Part shown: positions 24,538 to 34,400 of the stretch, piece after piece | Layout: every line of letters starts with the position of its first letter | Position numbering within the stretch: position 1 is the first letter of the stretch | DNA from: Asaia astilbis JCM 15831 | Lineage (GTDB): Bacteria > Pseudomonadota > Alphaproteobacteria > Acetobacterales > Acetobacteraceae | DNA: 64,000 bases | Direction of reading: 5' to 3' | Assembly (NCBI RefSeq): GCF_000613845.1 | Contig: NZ_BAJT01000019.1 | Location: forward strand, 1-64,000 | Translations under genes and position numbers: made by a program | The notes under the pieces: generated by a model | The model's input: the letters and a program-made list of their open reading frames with translations, nothing else | Told to the model about the DNA's origin: nothing | The model's database searches: none

Positions 24538-26304
24538 TCAGTGTGCGAAGTCACGCACGAGCTGCGTAAGCTCGATAGGATCTTCGAGCAGCATAGCGCG
24601 GCGATAAAGATCATCGCAGGCCTCAAGGCTGAGCGACCGAATCATCCGTTTCACCGCAGGCAGTGATGCTGCCGACATGGAAAACGACCGCAATCCCATT
24701 CCGATCAGCAGGGCGACACTCCGCGAGTCCGCCGCCATCTCGCCGCAGACGCAAATGGGTCTGTGCGCACGCAAAGCCTCGTCCAGAGAAAAACGTAGCA
24801 GCTTGAGCAGCCCCGGATGAAGGGCAGTGTAGAGATCGGACCCCATGGCCGACGAGCGATCGACGGCCAGAGTGTACATCGTCAGATCATTCGTCCCGAG
24901 CGCAAGAAACTCCGCATGTCGCACAAGAGCGCCTGCCGTCAGGGCAGCAGCAGGGGTCTCAATCATGATGCCGAGTGGGGGCAGCTCATTGGGAAGTTTG
25001 ACACCGCGTCGACGCAGCCGTCTGGCGCAGCGCTCATAAATCTGTCGCGTGGCTTGGATCTCATTGACCGCGCTGACCATTGGCAGAAGCACGCGGATCT
25101 TGCCAACGAGGCTGGCGCGCAGGATCGCGCAGAGCTGGGTTTCGAGAATCTCCGGATGACGAAGAAGAAGCCGTAATCCTCTGACACCGAGAGCGGGATT
25201 TTCCTCCTCCTGAGTGTCGTGGATCCCCAGTTGTCTCAGCCGGGCCAGACCCTTTTCTCCGCCCCAGTCGAGCACTCTGATGGTCGTGACCATCTCGTCC
25301 ATATCTGCGACGAGCCGCGCATAGATCTCGTATTGCCCGTCTTCATCCGGCAAGGGTTCGCTCTCGTCGAAAAGGAATTCGGTGCGAAGCAGGCCGATGC
25401 CGGCGGCTCCATTGCGGTGCAGAAGGGGAAGCTCATTGGCGAGTTCGATATTGGCCAGCAATTCGATGTCTTCGCCGCTCACCAGGCGGCTCGGCAGTCG
25501 CCGAAGTCGGCCGATCCCTTTGCGCTCTCTCGCTTCTTCCGCCATCGCGGATCGGGCTTCGTCCAGAGTGGCGGAGTCCGGATTAATCACGATCCTGCCG
25601 CTCGATCCGTCGACGATCACCAGACTGCCTTCTTCGACGTGCTCTGCAAGCTGCGGCACGGCCAGAACAGCGGGCACGGTGAGGGCGCGCAGCATGATCG
25701 CCGTGTGGTCGGTCGCGCCGCCGCCTTCGGAGATCACGGCAGCGATGCGATTAGGATCGATGACCGCTGCGTCGGCAGGTCTGATCTGCTCCGCCACCAG
25801 GACCGATCCGCTTGGCGTATCGGAAAAGGCCCTGAAGGAAACGCCTGTCAGGTTGCGCAGCAGCCTGCGAGCCACTTCCCGGAATTCACCTTCCCGTCGA
25901 CGGGCGCCTTCTATTTCTTCTTCCGGCATTCCGGGTTGCGGTCCGGCGCGGGCAGCCAGGATGTCGCTTTCGAGTTGCACGGCGGCTTCGGCGGTCAGAC
26001 CCTCTTCTGCGAGACGCTGATGAGCGGCCCGGACAAGCCGCGATTGAGTCAGCATGCGCTCATAGACCGTGAGCATCGCATCGATCTCGATCCGGGCTTC
26101 GTCGGGCAGGCTATCCAGCTTGCCGCGCAGCTTTTTGAGCTGTTTGAGCGTCAGGGCAATGGCTTGATCGAGACGGGTACGTTCGGCCTCTGCCGAGAGC
26201 TGCGAAGGGTGAGCCTCGATGACGGGCAAAGGGCGCTCGCGGGCGAGACTGGCCCGCGCAATCACCACGCCAGCAGAGATACCCGTCCCTTGCAGGATGA
26301 TCAT
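24538..26304 (-). CDS. ptsP: Phosphoenolpyruvate-protein phosphotransferase (PTS enzyme I)
   Basis: Transfers phosphate from PEP to HPr. The N-terminal HPr-binding/phospho-His domain starts LQGTGISAGVVIA and holds the active-site motif GGATDHTAIMLRAL; the C-terminal PEP-binding barrel has LLRTEFLF, LGVRGLRL, LGTNDLTMYTLAVDR and CGEMAADSRSV. No N-terminal GAF domain is present, so it is not a typical EI-Ntr. The open frame continues to 26463 within the HPr gene; ATG 26304 begins the conserved domain, but a GTG overlapping the HPr stop is also possible. Confidence 0.88.
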   Translation of the reverse strand: MIILQGTGISAGVVIARASLARERPLPVIEAHPSQLSAEAERTRLDQAIALTLKQLKKLRGKLDSLPDEARIEIDAMLTVYERMLTQSRLVRAAHQRLAEEGLTAEAAVQLESDILAARAGPQPGMPEEEIEGARRREGEFREVARRLLRNLTGVSFRAFSDTPSGSVLVAEQIRPADAAVIDPNRIAAVISEGGGATDHTAIMLRALTVPAVLAVPQLAEHVEEGSLVIVDGSSGRIVINPDSATLDEARSAMAEEARERKGIGRLRRLPSRLVSGEDIELLANIELANELPLLHRNGAAGIGLLRTEFLFDESEPLPDEDGQYEIYARLVADMDEMVTTIRVLDWGGEKGLARLRQLGIHDTQEEENPALGVRGLRLLLRHPEILETQLCAILRASLVGKIRVLLPMVSAVNEIQATRQIYERCARRLRRRGVKLPNELPPLGIMIETPAAALTAGALVRHAEFLALGTNDLTMYTLAVDRSSAMGSDLYTALHPGLLKLLRFSLDEALRAHRPICVCGEMAADSRSVALLIGMGLRSFSMSAASLPAVKRMIRSLSLEACDDLYRRAMLLEDPIELTQLVRDFAH

Positions 26305-26353
26305 CGGACGGTCGTCAGGTTCCGCTAATTCGCTCGAAGGGCGGCGTAGTCTC

Positions 26354-26638
26354 TTAATCACGTTCACCAAAGCCGTCGGCGACGAGTGCGGCCAGCGCCT
26401 CGATGGCCGCATGAGCCTGAGGACCTTCTGCAGAGATTTTGACGGTTTCACCTCTGCCGGCACCGAGCATCATCAGGCCCATGATCGACAGCGCCGAGAC
26501 GCTCTGGTCATGCCGATTGACCTCGATTGTCGCGTCAAAGCTTTCGGCCAGAGTTACGAATTTTGCCGCCGCGCGGGCGTGTAGTCCAAGCCGGTTGACG
26601 ATCGTCACGTCACGGTCAAGCGTCGGACCGACGCTCAT
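26354..26638 (-). CDS. ptsH: HPr phosphocarrier protein
   Basis: A 94-residue HPr-family protein: VNRLGLHARAAAKFV with the phosphorylated His, and SALSIMGLMML, where the Ser before IMG is the regulatory serine targeted by HprK. It overlaps the upstream EIIA gene and lies just before the EI gene. With no sugar permease in the window, it likely acts in regulatory phosphotransfer. Confidence 0.93.
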   Translation of the reverse strand: MSVGPTLDRDVTIVNRLGLHARAAAKFVTLAESFDATIEVNRHDQSVSALSIMGLMMLGAGRGETVKISAEGPQAHAAIEALAALVADGFGERD

Positions 26639-27135
26639 CGGGCGACCTGACGCAGGGAGGTGAGAAGGGGCGAAACGGGGGAAACGTAGCTGATTGTGGT
26701 GTTAACCACCATCTCGCAGCTCTTGCCGCCTTGCAGGCATGATTCGGGCAGTTCGTGAGCGGCTGCAATATATTTGCGGCCCGCCATGGTGGCCAGATCG
26801 GCGCATTCGGCCAGACTGCGTTTGCAGCGTGTCTTGGCAAGCTTGACCAGCATCGGCACGTTGACACCTGCCAGAACCTCAACCCGGCCTTCCTGACGAA
26901 GCGAGAGAGAGAGGTTGGAGGGTGTGCTGCCAAAGATATCGGTCAGAAGGAGCACACCGTCCCCTGTATCGACACCCTTGATCGTGCTGTCGAGCTCGGC
27001 ACGAGCAACGGGAACATCGTCATCCGGCATAATCCCCATCACCGCGATCTGGGCCTGGGGACCAACGACATGGGTGACGATTTCGAGCAGGGATTGGGCC
27101 AGGGAGCCGTGGGTCACAAGAACGATCCCGATCAT
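26635..27135 (-). CDS. PTS EIIA component, mannose type
   Basis: EIIA-Man fold: MIGIVLVTHGSLAQSLLEI with the phosphorylated His9, and LTDIFGSTPSNLSLS. At 166 residues it has a tail of about 30 residues beyond the usual family length, including CLQGGKSCEMVVNTT. It overlaps HPr by four bases. No EIIB/C/D partner is present, so the protein probably passes phosphate to a regulator, as known for other alphaproteobacterial EIIA-Man. Confidence 0.88.
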   Translation of the reverse strand: MIGIVLVTHGSLAQSLLEIVTHVVGPQAQIAVMGIMPDDDVPVARAELDSTIKGVDTGDGVLLLTDIFGSTPSNLSLSLRQEGRVEVLAGVNVPMLVKLAKTRCKRSLAECADLATMAGRKYIAAAHELPESCLQGGKSCEMVVNTTISYVSPVSPLLTSLRQVAR

Positions 27136-27211
27136 CGGGGCCTTCCTTCAAGGGGGCTGTGACGCCAGCTTTCTGGCGACCGTAAGAAATATTGGTCGTC
27201 CATCGCGGTTA

Positions 27212-28183
27212 TCAAGACGGGTCTGTCCGTATCTGTTCATCCGGCGTGACACGTTGTTGAGGTGGGCGAACCCATCGCCACGAACTGCGCCCCTGACGTG
27301 CCAATTCCCGATGCATGACCGCGATCGGACCATCTGACAAGAGCGCAAGCTCGTCAGCCCGGCCCAAAGTCGCGGCGATCTCTTCGACAAGCGTGACAGA
27401 GCGATGCTGTCCGCCCGAGCATCCGATGGCAATTGTTGCGTGTTTTTTGCCTTCGGCGACGAAACGAGGCAGGACCAGTTTGAGAAAAGAGAGGATCTGA
27501 TCAAAGAAAAGAGCGTAATCAGGGTCCTGACGGACGTAATCACGGACTTCCTGGTCCAGCCCGGTCATGACTTTCAGGTCAGGGTCGTAATGGGGATTGC
27601 GTAAAAAACGCGCATCGAAGACCAGATCGGCCTCGCGTGGCAGCCCGGATGGATAAGCAAAAGAAAGCAGCGTGACGTTCATCGAGTCGCCATCATTCTG
27701 ATGGCCAAAACGCGACTCGATCAGGCGGCGCAGATCGGGTGGGGGCATGTCAGACGTGTCGATGACCAGATCGGCGGCACCACGCAGCGGCGCAATCTGA
27801 GTAATCTCCTGATCGATGCTGGCAGCCAGTCCCGGTGCGGTGCCGGTACTGTTTTCAAGCGGGTGTCGGCGTCGCGTCGCCGTAAAGCGACGGAGAAGAA
27901 CTTCTGTTTCGGCTGTCGCATAGATCAGCTCGACATGCTGCGGCCCCGGCTGGGCGCGCAATCGGGCAAGTGATTCAAGCACGGCCTGCGCCTCGAAGCC
28001 GCGGGTGCGCGCATCGATGCCGATGGCCAGAGGATGCTCCGTACGGGCGACGAGCGCGTCGAGAAGAGTGAGGGGCGGATTATCCGTGACCTCGTAACCA
28101 AGATCTTCAAGAATGCGCAGAATCGACGATTTTCCGGCTCCGGAAAGACCCGTGACCAGCAGAACGCGTCTTGCAGAATTCAC
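27212..28183 (-). CDS. rapZ: RNase adapter / nucleotide-binding protein RapZ
   Basis: A 323-residue P-loop protein: Walker A GLSGAGKSSILRIL near the N-terminus, DNPPLTLLD, and the C-terminal GCSGGQHRSVTLVEEIA of the RapZ/YvcJ family. In enterobacteria RapZ guides RNase E to the GlmZ sRNA; here only family membership is certain. It lies between hprK and EIIA, a conserved alphaproteobacterial order. Confidence 0.92.
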   Translation of the reverse strand: MNSARRVLLVTGLSGAGKSSILRILEDLGYEVTDNPPLTLLDALVARTEHPLAIGIDARTRGFEAQAVLESLARLRAQPGPQHVELIYATAETEVLLRRFTATRRRHPLENSTGTAPGLAASIDQEITQIAPLRGAADLVIDTSDMPPPDLRRLIESRFGHQNDGDSMNVTLLSFAYPSGLPREADLVFDARFLRNPHYDPDLKVMTGLDQEVRDYVRQDPDYALFFDQILSFLKLVLPRFVAEGKKHATIAIGCSGGQHRSVTLVEEIAATLGRADELALLSDGPIAVMHRELARQGRSSWRWVRPPQQRVTPDEQIRTDPS

Positions 28184-28286
28184 GGACCAGCTCTCCTCTC
28201 GTCAGTGCCGGGATCTCATCATCGAAGATCCTGAGGGCCTTGATCCTAGCTTTCTTCAGGCCTCATGGGGAGAGGCCAGACAGAGG

Positions 28287-28802
28287 TCATGCCCCATTGA
28301 TGCCACAAACCAGCGTGAAATCGCCGCTAATGCAACGCAAAGTGGTACGAATGATTGCGACACTGTCTGCGTGAAAGCCGTTCAACGTCAGCCGCCACGC
28401 TCCTGTCGCGCGGTCGATGGCTTTCTCCGGCAGGCGTATCGGCGGGTTCTCGTGAGCCAGATCGACGATCAACGCGACCGGTATCGGAGCGAGATAGGGC
28501 AATCGCACGATTCCAAGTCCTCTGACCTCGATCAACCCTTCCAGATTGCGTGCAGGGGAAGCCTGATGATCGGTGATCACGATCCGGTCGTCCCCCACCA
28601 GATCGAAGCCTGAGTCGATCAGGCGCAGCAGAAGGCTCGATTTGCCGCTGCCCGAAGGGCCGAGGAGGAGAACCCCCAGCCCGTTCCAGCTCGCGCAGGA
28701 GGCATGAGCATGTCTGGTCTTCTGCTGCTCGGGCGCGTCTGAAGAGGCTGGCGAGGATAAGCCATGTGCAGGGTCAGGATTGTGCGATATGGTTTGTGTC
28801 AT
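28287..28802 (-). CDS. hprK: HPr kinase/phosphorylase (short alphaproteobacterial form)
   Basis: Phosphorylates or dephosphorylates HPr at Ser. Only the catalytic domain is present: ASWNGLGVLLLGPSGSGKSSLLLRL (Walker A), DLVGDDRIVI, and the signature LIEVRGLGIVRLPY. The first 35 or so residues are Ser/His/Gln-rich and look non-conserved. AGAGGA lies about ten bases before the ATG, inside the 5' end of the divergent RidA-like gene, whose ATG overlaps this one. Confidence 0.88.
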   Translation of the reverse strand: MTQTISHNPDPAHGLSSPASSDAPEQQKTRHAHASCASWNGLGVLLLGPSGSGKSSLLLRLIDSGFDLVGDDRIVITDHQASPARNLEGLIEVRGLGIVRLPYLAPIPVALIVDLAHENPPIRLPEKAIDRATGAWRLTLNGFHADSVAIIRTTLRCISGDFTLVCGINGA

Positions 28803-29144
28803 GCACGATCAATCCTCTTCTTCTTCCCGCCCGGTCCTGCAGGACAGTGTGACCATTTACGGCGTGACAGGCTGAGCGTCGACGGGACGGCGCCTGAGAG
28901 TCTGATCGAGGAATGTCAGAACGCTGTTGCCCGCATGCGCGAGATTCTCGCCTCTCACGGGATGCTCCCGGAAGATATCACGCATCTCGCTTACATGATC
29001 CCCGATAGCGCTGTTTTCGCTTCCTGTCAGCGGATCATCGCCGAGGCACTGGGCCCGGCGCGCCCAGCGATGACACTGCGGCTCAAGCCGAGTTTTTCCG
29101 TGCAGGGTCAGCGTCTGGAATTCAATTTCATCGCTGCTCCCTGA
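28801..29144 (+). CDS. RidA/YjgF-family protein, frameshifted near 28871
   Basis: The second frame is a clear RidA-like core: CQNAVARMREILASHGMLPEDITHLAYMI and a C-terminal SFSVQGQRLEFNFIAA. The first frame (MHDQSSSSSRP to VTIYGV) joins it if one G is restored (ACA-GGG-CTG), giving VTGLSVDGTAPESL and about 114 residues, close to the 110-130 of the family. RidA proteins hydrolyse reactive enamine/imine intermediates. The ATG shares two bases with the divergent hprK ATG and has no good ribosome-binding site, so a GTG at 28849 is an alternative start. Confidence 0.65.
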
Positions 29145-29203
29145 ACGCGGAGCAGGAGAGCTTCAGGAGGGCTGTAAAAGCGCCTCCTGAAGAGAGGGTC
29201 GGT

Positions 29204-31165
29204 TCAGTGACGCGCTGAGAAAAGCGTCGTCAGACGGTCCGGCGTGTTGGCGATGCGCTCAAGGTGAGGATAACGCAGCCCGTCGTAATACGGGATCGAA
29301 ACCGTACGATAATGGGTGCCGCTTTTGACCAGCAGGGTCAGAGGCGCCTTGTCTGTCTTGGCGGTTTTAATCGCTTCGACAAGCCCTTCAGCCGAGAAGC
29401 TGTCGCCATTGATGGCAACGATCTCGTCGTGAATGGCGAGCCCCGCCTTGAATGCCGGGCTGCCCCACGCCACCGCGCCGAGGGTACCGTTTCTGGCATT
29501 GACGTTTACGCCGAGCGAGAAACGTAGAGCGAGGCGATGGCGGTTTTTGCCCGCCTGCGCTTCAAAGCTGTTGGGCTGATCGGTGAAGACCAGCTTGTAG
29601 CCACCGGCTTCAAGCCCACCCAGAGGAGCACGATTCTGCACGGTGCTGATCCGCTCGTGCAGGAACTTTGCCCAGTCATAGGGCACGATCTTGTTCAGGG
29701 TCAGAACGACGTCATCGAAGGTATAGGTGCTGACGATGATGCTGCCGTCATTGGTGCCGAAGAAGGCCTTGGCGAAATCATCGAGTGATTTCGTGTCTTT
29801 CGACAGCTTGCGGATCATCATGTCGGCGTCCAGCCAGACCAGCTGACCTTCGACGTAATAATCTTCCGAACGCTGGAAGTCGCGCCATGAGAGAGGCGCG
29901 CGCTGCGCGATGATCGGATCGTTGGTCGTATCCGCAACCGGGCGCCACGTGCGGCCCGCCTGCGCGTCATAGGTCGCGGCCATCAGGGCAAGGGAGTCGA
30001 ATCCCTGGTCTTTTGTGACGAGACCCGAGCGGGCAGCGAGGATGTTGCCCCAGAACTCTGTCTGTCCTTCATAGACCCAGAGCAGGGAGCCGCGCTGGGG
30101 TGAGTTGAAGGTGGCACCGTAAAGATCGGCCGGGCGGCGATACTTGCCGTTCCAGGAATGGGTGTATTCATGTGCCAGCAGGTCGCGCTGCGGGAAGGAA
30201 TGCGCCCAGTCTGTGAAATAATCTTCGGAAACGCTGTCTTCGCTCGATTGATGATGCTCGAGCCCGATCCGTCCCAACTCGTCTGTCAACGCCATCAGGA
30301 AGTCGTAATGGGCGTAGTGTTGCGAGCCGAAAGTGAGCAGCGCCTGTGTGACCAGATTACGATGGATCTGAAGCTGGGCGTCGTCATAAACGAGGTCGCT
30401 CGGCTTGTCGGCCACCATGTTGAGCGTGACCGGCACGCCGCCGGGCGCATTGAGCAGGACTTTCTTGACGTAGGCCCCGGCAAAAATCGGAGAGTCGACC
30501 AGCGTATTAAACGGCACGGTATTAAAGGTCAGCGTATCGCCAGCTGCCGGACCTGTCGTGCGCAGTGCGGTTGCAGCCTGCCAGCCATGCGGCAGGGTCA
30601 CGCTGGCCTGAACGGGAATATTGCGCGAGAAAAAGCCAGCCGGATAAAGCGAAACTTCGTTCCACTGCACGTTGACGATATGCGGCGTCATGACGACGCG
30701 CCCTTCGTCATCGGTGACGGGAGAAAGAAGGGTGAAATCGACGTCAAGCTGGGTCTGGGCCTTGGTCACAGGCACATGGAACGCAAAGACGTCGACCGGA
30801 TCGCGCAGCCAGGAGAGGGTCTTGCCTTCCGAGTGCACGACCAGCCCGCCGAGCTGGGTGATTGTCCCCTCCGGCGCGTGTCCCCCCGGGATCCATTTGG
30901 GATAAAGCAGCACGATCTTGCCAGCTTCACGGGCCGATTGCGGCACCGGGATGGTCTCATGAACCGTCATGACATGATGCGCGAGGTCGGTCGCATTGAC
31001 CTTCAGCTTCAGCGTCCCCGGGAAAGCAATGTCCTTCGCCTGGGGCAGCGGTGAGGGGAGTGGTGCCGCCTCCGGCTGGGGCTGGGCCGCCAGCGCGGGA
31101 AGCACGCGGGTGCCGAGAAACAGGGCAGTGACAAAACTGCCGGCGCGGAAAAGACGGATCGTCAA
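29204..31165 (-). CDS. M61-family metallopeptidase with PDZ domain
   Basis: Exported glycyl-aminopeptidase-like enzyme. It has a signal peptide ending PALAA, an N-terminal beta domain, then the zinc motif LAHEYTHSWNGKYRRP with a downstream Glu in LLWVYEGQTEFWG, and a C-terminal PDZ domain (GAVAWGSPAFKAGLAIHDEIV). I place the start at TTG 31165, which follows GGAG at eight bases and opens a normal signal peptide; the ATG at 31243 would add 26 non-signal residues. Probably periplasmic and active on small peptides. Confidence 0.85.
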   Translation of the reverse strand: MTIRLFRAGSFVTALFLGTRVLPALAAQPQPEAAPLPSPLPQAKDIAFPGTLKLKVNATDLAHHVMTVHETIPVPQSAREAGKIVLLYPKWIPGGHAPEGTITQLGGLVVHSEGKTLSWLRDPVDVFAFHVPVTKAQTQLDVDFTLLSPVTDDEGRVVMTPHIVNVQWNEVSLYPAGFFSRNIPVQASVTLPHGWQAATALRTTGPAAGDTLTFNTVPFNTLVDSPIFAGAYVKKVLLNAPGGVPVTLNMVADKPSDLVYDDAQLQIHRNLVTQALLTFGSQHYAHYDFLMALTDELGRIGLEHHQSSEDSVSEDYFTDWAHSFPQRDLLAHEYTHSWNGKYRRPADLYGATFNSPQRGSLLWVYEGQTEFWGNILAARSGLVTKDQGFDSLALMAATYDAQAGRTWRPVADTTNDPIIAQRAPLSWRDFQRSEDYYVEGQLVWLDADMMIRKLSKDTKSLDDFAKAFFGTNDGSIIVSTYTFDDVVLTLNKIVPYDWAKFLHERISTVQNRAPLGGLEAGGYKLVFTDQPNSFEAQAGKNRHRLALRFSLGVNVNARNGTLGAVAWGSPAFKAGLAIHDEIVAINGDSFSAEGLVEAIKTAKTDKAPLTLLVKSGTHYRTVSIPYYDGLRYPHLERIANTPDRLTTLFSARH

Positions 31166-31427
31166 GCGGGTTACTCCAGTGAAACAGATCGGCTGAAACT
31201 GTCTTGCACCAAAGTGCAATCTTGTCCGCCTGACAACCCACATTCCGGGGTCGTCATGATCTTGCAGGGTCGTTTGTCGTCTGAACGCCGCGTACGGCAG
31301 GTTTCCCTAAGCGCCGTTCCGGGCTCGTGACAGGGAGCCTCCCAAGGCGACCATCAGCGCCGCGTAACGCACGCTGATGGTCGCCCGTGAATGGGAGGAC
31401 GCCCATCGCTTTTTCAGGTCTCGGAGA

Positions 31428-34400
31428 TCAGAAATGCACGCCGATATTGAGCTGGAAGCTGCGTCCGATGAAGGCCTCGTAATAGCGATTGGTGTCATAG
31501 ATGCCCGGATCTTTCGGGAGAGCATTCGTAATGTTGTTCACGACGAAATTGGCGGCCAGATTTTTGGTGATTTCATACGCCACCGAGAGGTTGAAATAAG
31601 CGAAGGAGGGACGCTTGTTGTTCTGGTAGCGCGTTGCAGGAACCTGCACCGCATACTCGGTCGGGCCATACCAGAGTGTTTGCCACTGGGCTGAGAGTGG
31701 CCCGCGCATGTAGTTCAGATTGAGCGTGAAATTGTCGTTCGGGGCGTCTGTCGTTCCCGAAAGGAAATAGGTGCTGCCGAGATAGGTCTGCTGGCTTTTG
31801 AGATAATGGACGTAACTGCCGCGCAGATCGATTTCGCCTGCCCCCGCACCGAGACCAAAGCGGGTCAGCGGCGTATAATAATCGGCGGTTGCCTGCAGGG
31901 CCTGGGTTTCATAGCTGGCGATGTTGTAATAGCCGGCACTGAAAGTGCTGAGCTGACCGGACGAATCACGGGTGAAAGCATTGCAGAAGGTGCTTGAAGG
32001 ATAGCTGCTCGAATCATAGCAGGCATTCATCAAATCCTGCGCGCCAAGCGACGTGATGGCATTTTTGACCTTCACATCGACAAAAGAGGCCTTCATGTCG
32101 AAGCCGCGCACAAAATGAGGGCGAAACTCGAGGCTCCCTGTATAGCTTTTCGAGGTTTCGTTTTTCAGGTTGGCATTGCCCCCTGCGGTACCTGGGATGG
32201 TGTAAAAGTTGAAATTCGAGGTGAAGGGCTGGGTGATACCTGCCTTGGCGCAATTGGCAGCGCGAATGGCCGGGTTCGGACCCGATCCGATGCCAGCATC
32301 AGAGCAGGGATCTGTGCCGGATTCATAGTCGGTCGACCGGGGTGAGAAGAGCTCGGTGACTGAGGGGTTACGCACGGACTGAGCGTAATTGCCGCTGAGG
32401 CCGATATCTTCGGTTGGCCACCAGGCGCCCCCGAACATGTAGGTCCAGTAATTGCCGGTCATGCTGTTATTGATGAACCGACCATTGGCGGTGGCTGAAA
32501 GACTATAGGCTCCCGGAACATGCATGGCTGGAGAGACGAACGGAACGTCGAGTTCTCCGAAGGCTTCATGGGTGTGATAGGCACCGCCCGTTGGCGGAAT
32601 GGCCGTGCTGTTACCGTATTGTTGATACGTGCCATCAGCCTGAGGCCAGCCGCGGAAAAACGCGCCAGGATCGAAGTGATAGCCCTCTCGGCGGTGCTCG
32701 TAGCCCAGGTCCCAACGGATATCTCCGGCGGGTAGATGGAAAACGGTCGAGCTCAACTCGGCCTGGATGTCGCGCTGGGTATTGTTGTTGGTCGAATGCG
32801 CATCGGAAATGACATAGTCCCGCGCGCCGGACGTCATCTGGTTATAGCCGAAGGGGTTCAGCGGTTCGCAGGTCGCGCTGCGCGTTGCGATCGGAGCATT
32901 TTGATATCCCGATGCGCAAACGATGTTGCCACTGGCATCGCGTACGGCGTTCAGAGCATTGACGAGGTTTGGAATGACGATTGACGGTGTCCAGGTGTCA
33001 TTCATGTAGCGGGTATATTCTCCGCGTACTTTCCAGTCGAATTTCCGTCCGACCGCGCTGAAGTCGCCAGCAAGCCCGCCCTGAAAGCGGTACATCTGCA
33101 TTGTCGTCCGATACAGCCCGGCATCCAGATCCTGATTCAGTCTGTTGAGATAGAATGTATCGGTAGATTGATCGTTTGCAGCGAGGGCGTTCTTGATCGT
33201 CTGCTGCTCTGCGCTGGTCAGGTAGGGATTATTCGTGCTCAAGGCGTAGGCGCCATTCACGACATTACCGGTATAATAGCTGCTGTTCAGGCCCCCTGCC
33301 GTATTGAGGGTGAGCGGATTATCGAACTGTGTCGTGCTCCAGGTGCCCTGTCCGACCTGACTTTCGGCGCTGCCCCGCGCGTACCATCCCTGCCATGTCG
33401 CATGGATATGCTGGGTGATGTCATAATGACCGAGTAGCGTCAGATTGAGCTTGTCGTTAGGCGCGACGAGCTGATTGTAATCCTGCAAGGCGATCCCGTT
33501 CCCGCCAATACCGTGCGTCGTATCGCCTTTGAGGAGGGTTCCGGCATTGAGCGGGATGAGAGATTGTCCGTTCTGGCTGAACATCAGGGGAATATTGCCC
33601 GCACCGGCGACAGCGGCATTGGCTGTACCTGCCAGAGCAGCACCTGACGACCCTCCATAGACGGGAAGATTGCCATAATCGCCGGTGGTCATCGGGATGC
33701 CGGTGACCGAATTTTGTATGAAGCGAGACCCTGCGCCGAGGATGTAAGTATAGGGAGACGTCTCTCCCAGCGGGACACGATGATAAAGGACGGCGTCGCG
33801 ACCGAAGACATCCGGTCGATCGTTGGCGACCATACCGCCCTGATTGCGATATTCGACATCGAAGACAAGCCCGCCCCGGTCATGGTCGAAATTACGCCCT
33901 GCCTTGAAGGTCAGTTTTTCTCCAGGAGCATCGAGCTTTTGCGACCAGTTACCTTGCGCATTGAAGTCGACACCGGTGAAATGATCGTCGAGCGTATAAT
34001 TCATCACGCCTGCAACTGCATCGGCACCATAAGCGGCGCCCGCGCCCCCCAGGCGGGTATCGATCCCTTTGATCAGCGATGTCGGGATGGCACTGACATC
34101 GACCTGTGAGCCCGAGCCTGAACCATAGATCGATGCCGTCGCGCCGCCGCCCATACGCATGCCGTCGATTAGCGTCAGGGTGCGTTGGGCACCAAGATTG
34201 AGAAGGCCGATAAAGGATTGACCGGCCCCAAAGCTCCCCTGATTACCGATGGTGGAGTTGCCTCCCTGACTGATCGCCGGATTTTCGCGCAGAAGCGCCG
34301 TGCCAAGATCGTAATACCCCCGTCGCCTGATCTGCTCACCGCTCAGGCTGGAGCCGGCCATGACATTGGTCAGGCGTGATTGGGAGAGGCGGGTGCCTGT

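Noticed and set aside
25219..26328. 369-codon plus-strand ORF
   Set aside because: Antisense to the clearly conserved PTS enzyme I gene; no ribosome-binding site or domain.
30158..31054. 298-codon plus-strand ORF
   Set aside because: Antisense to the M61 peptidase, whose HEYTH and PDZ motifs establish the true strand.
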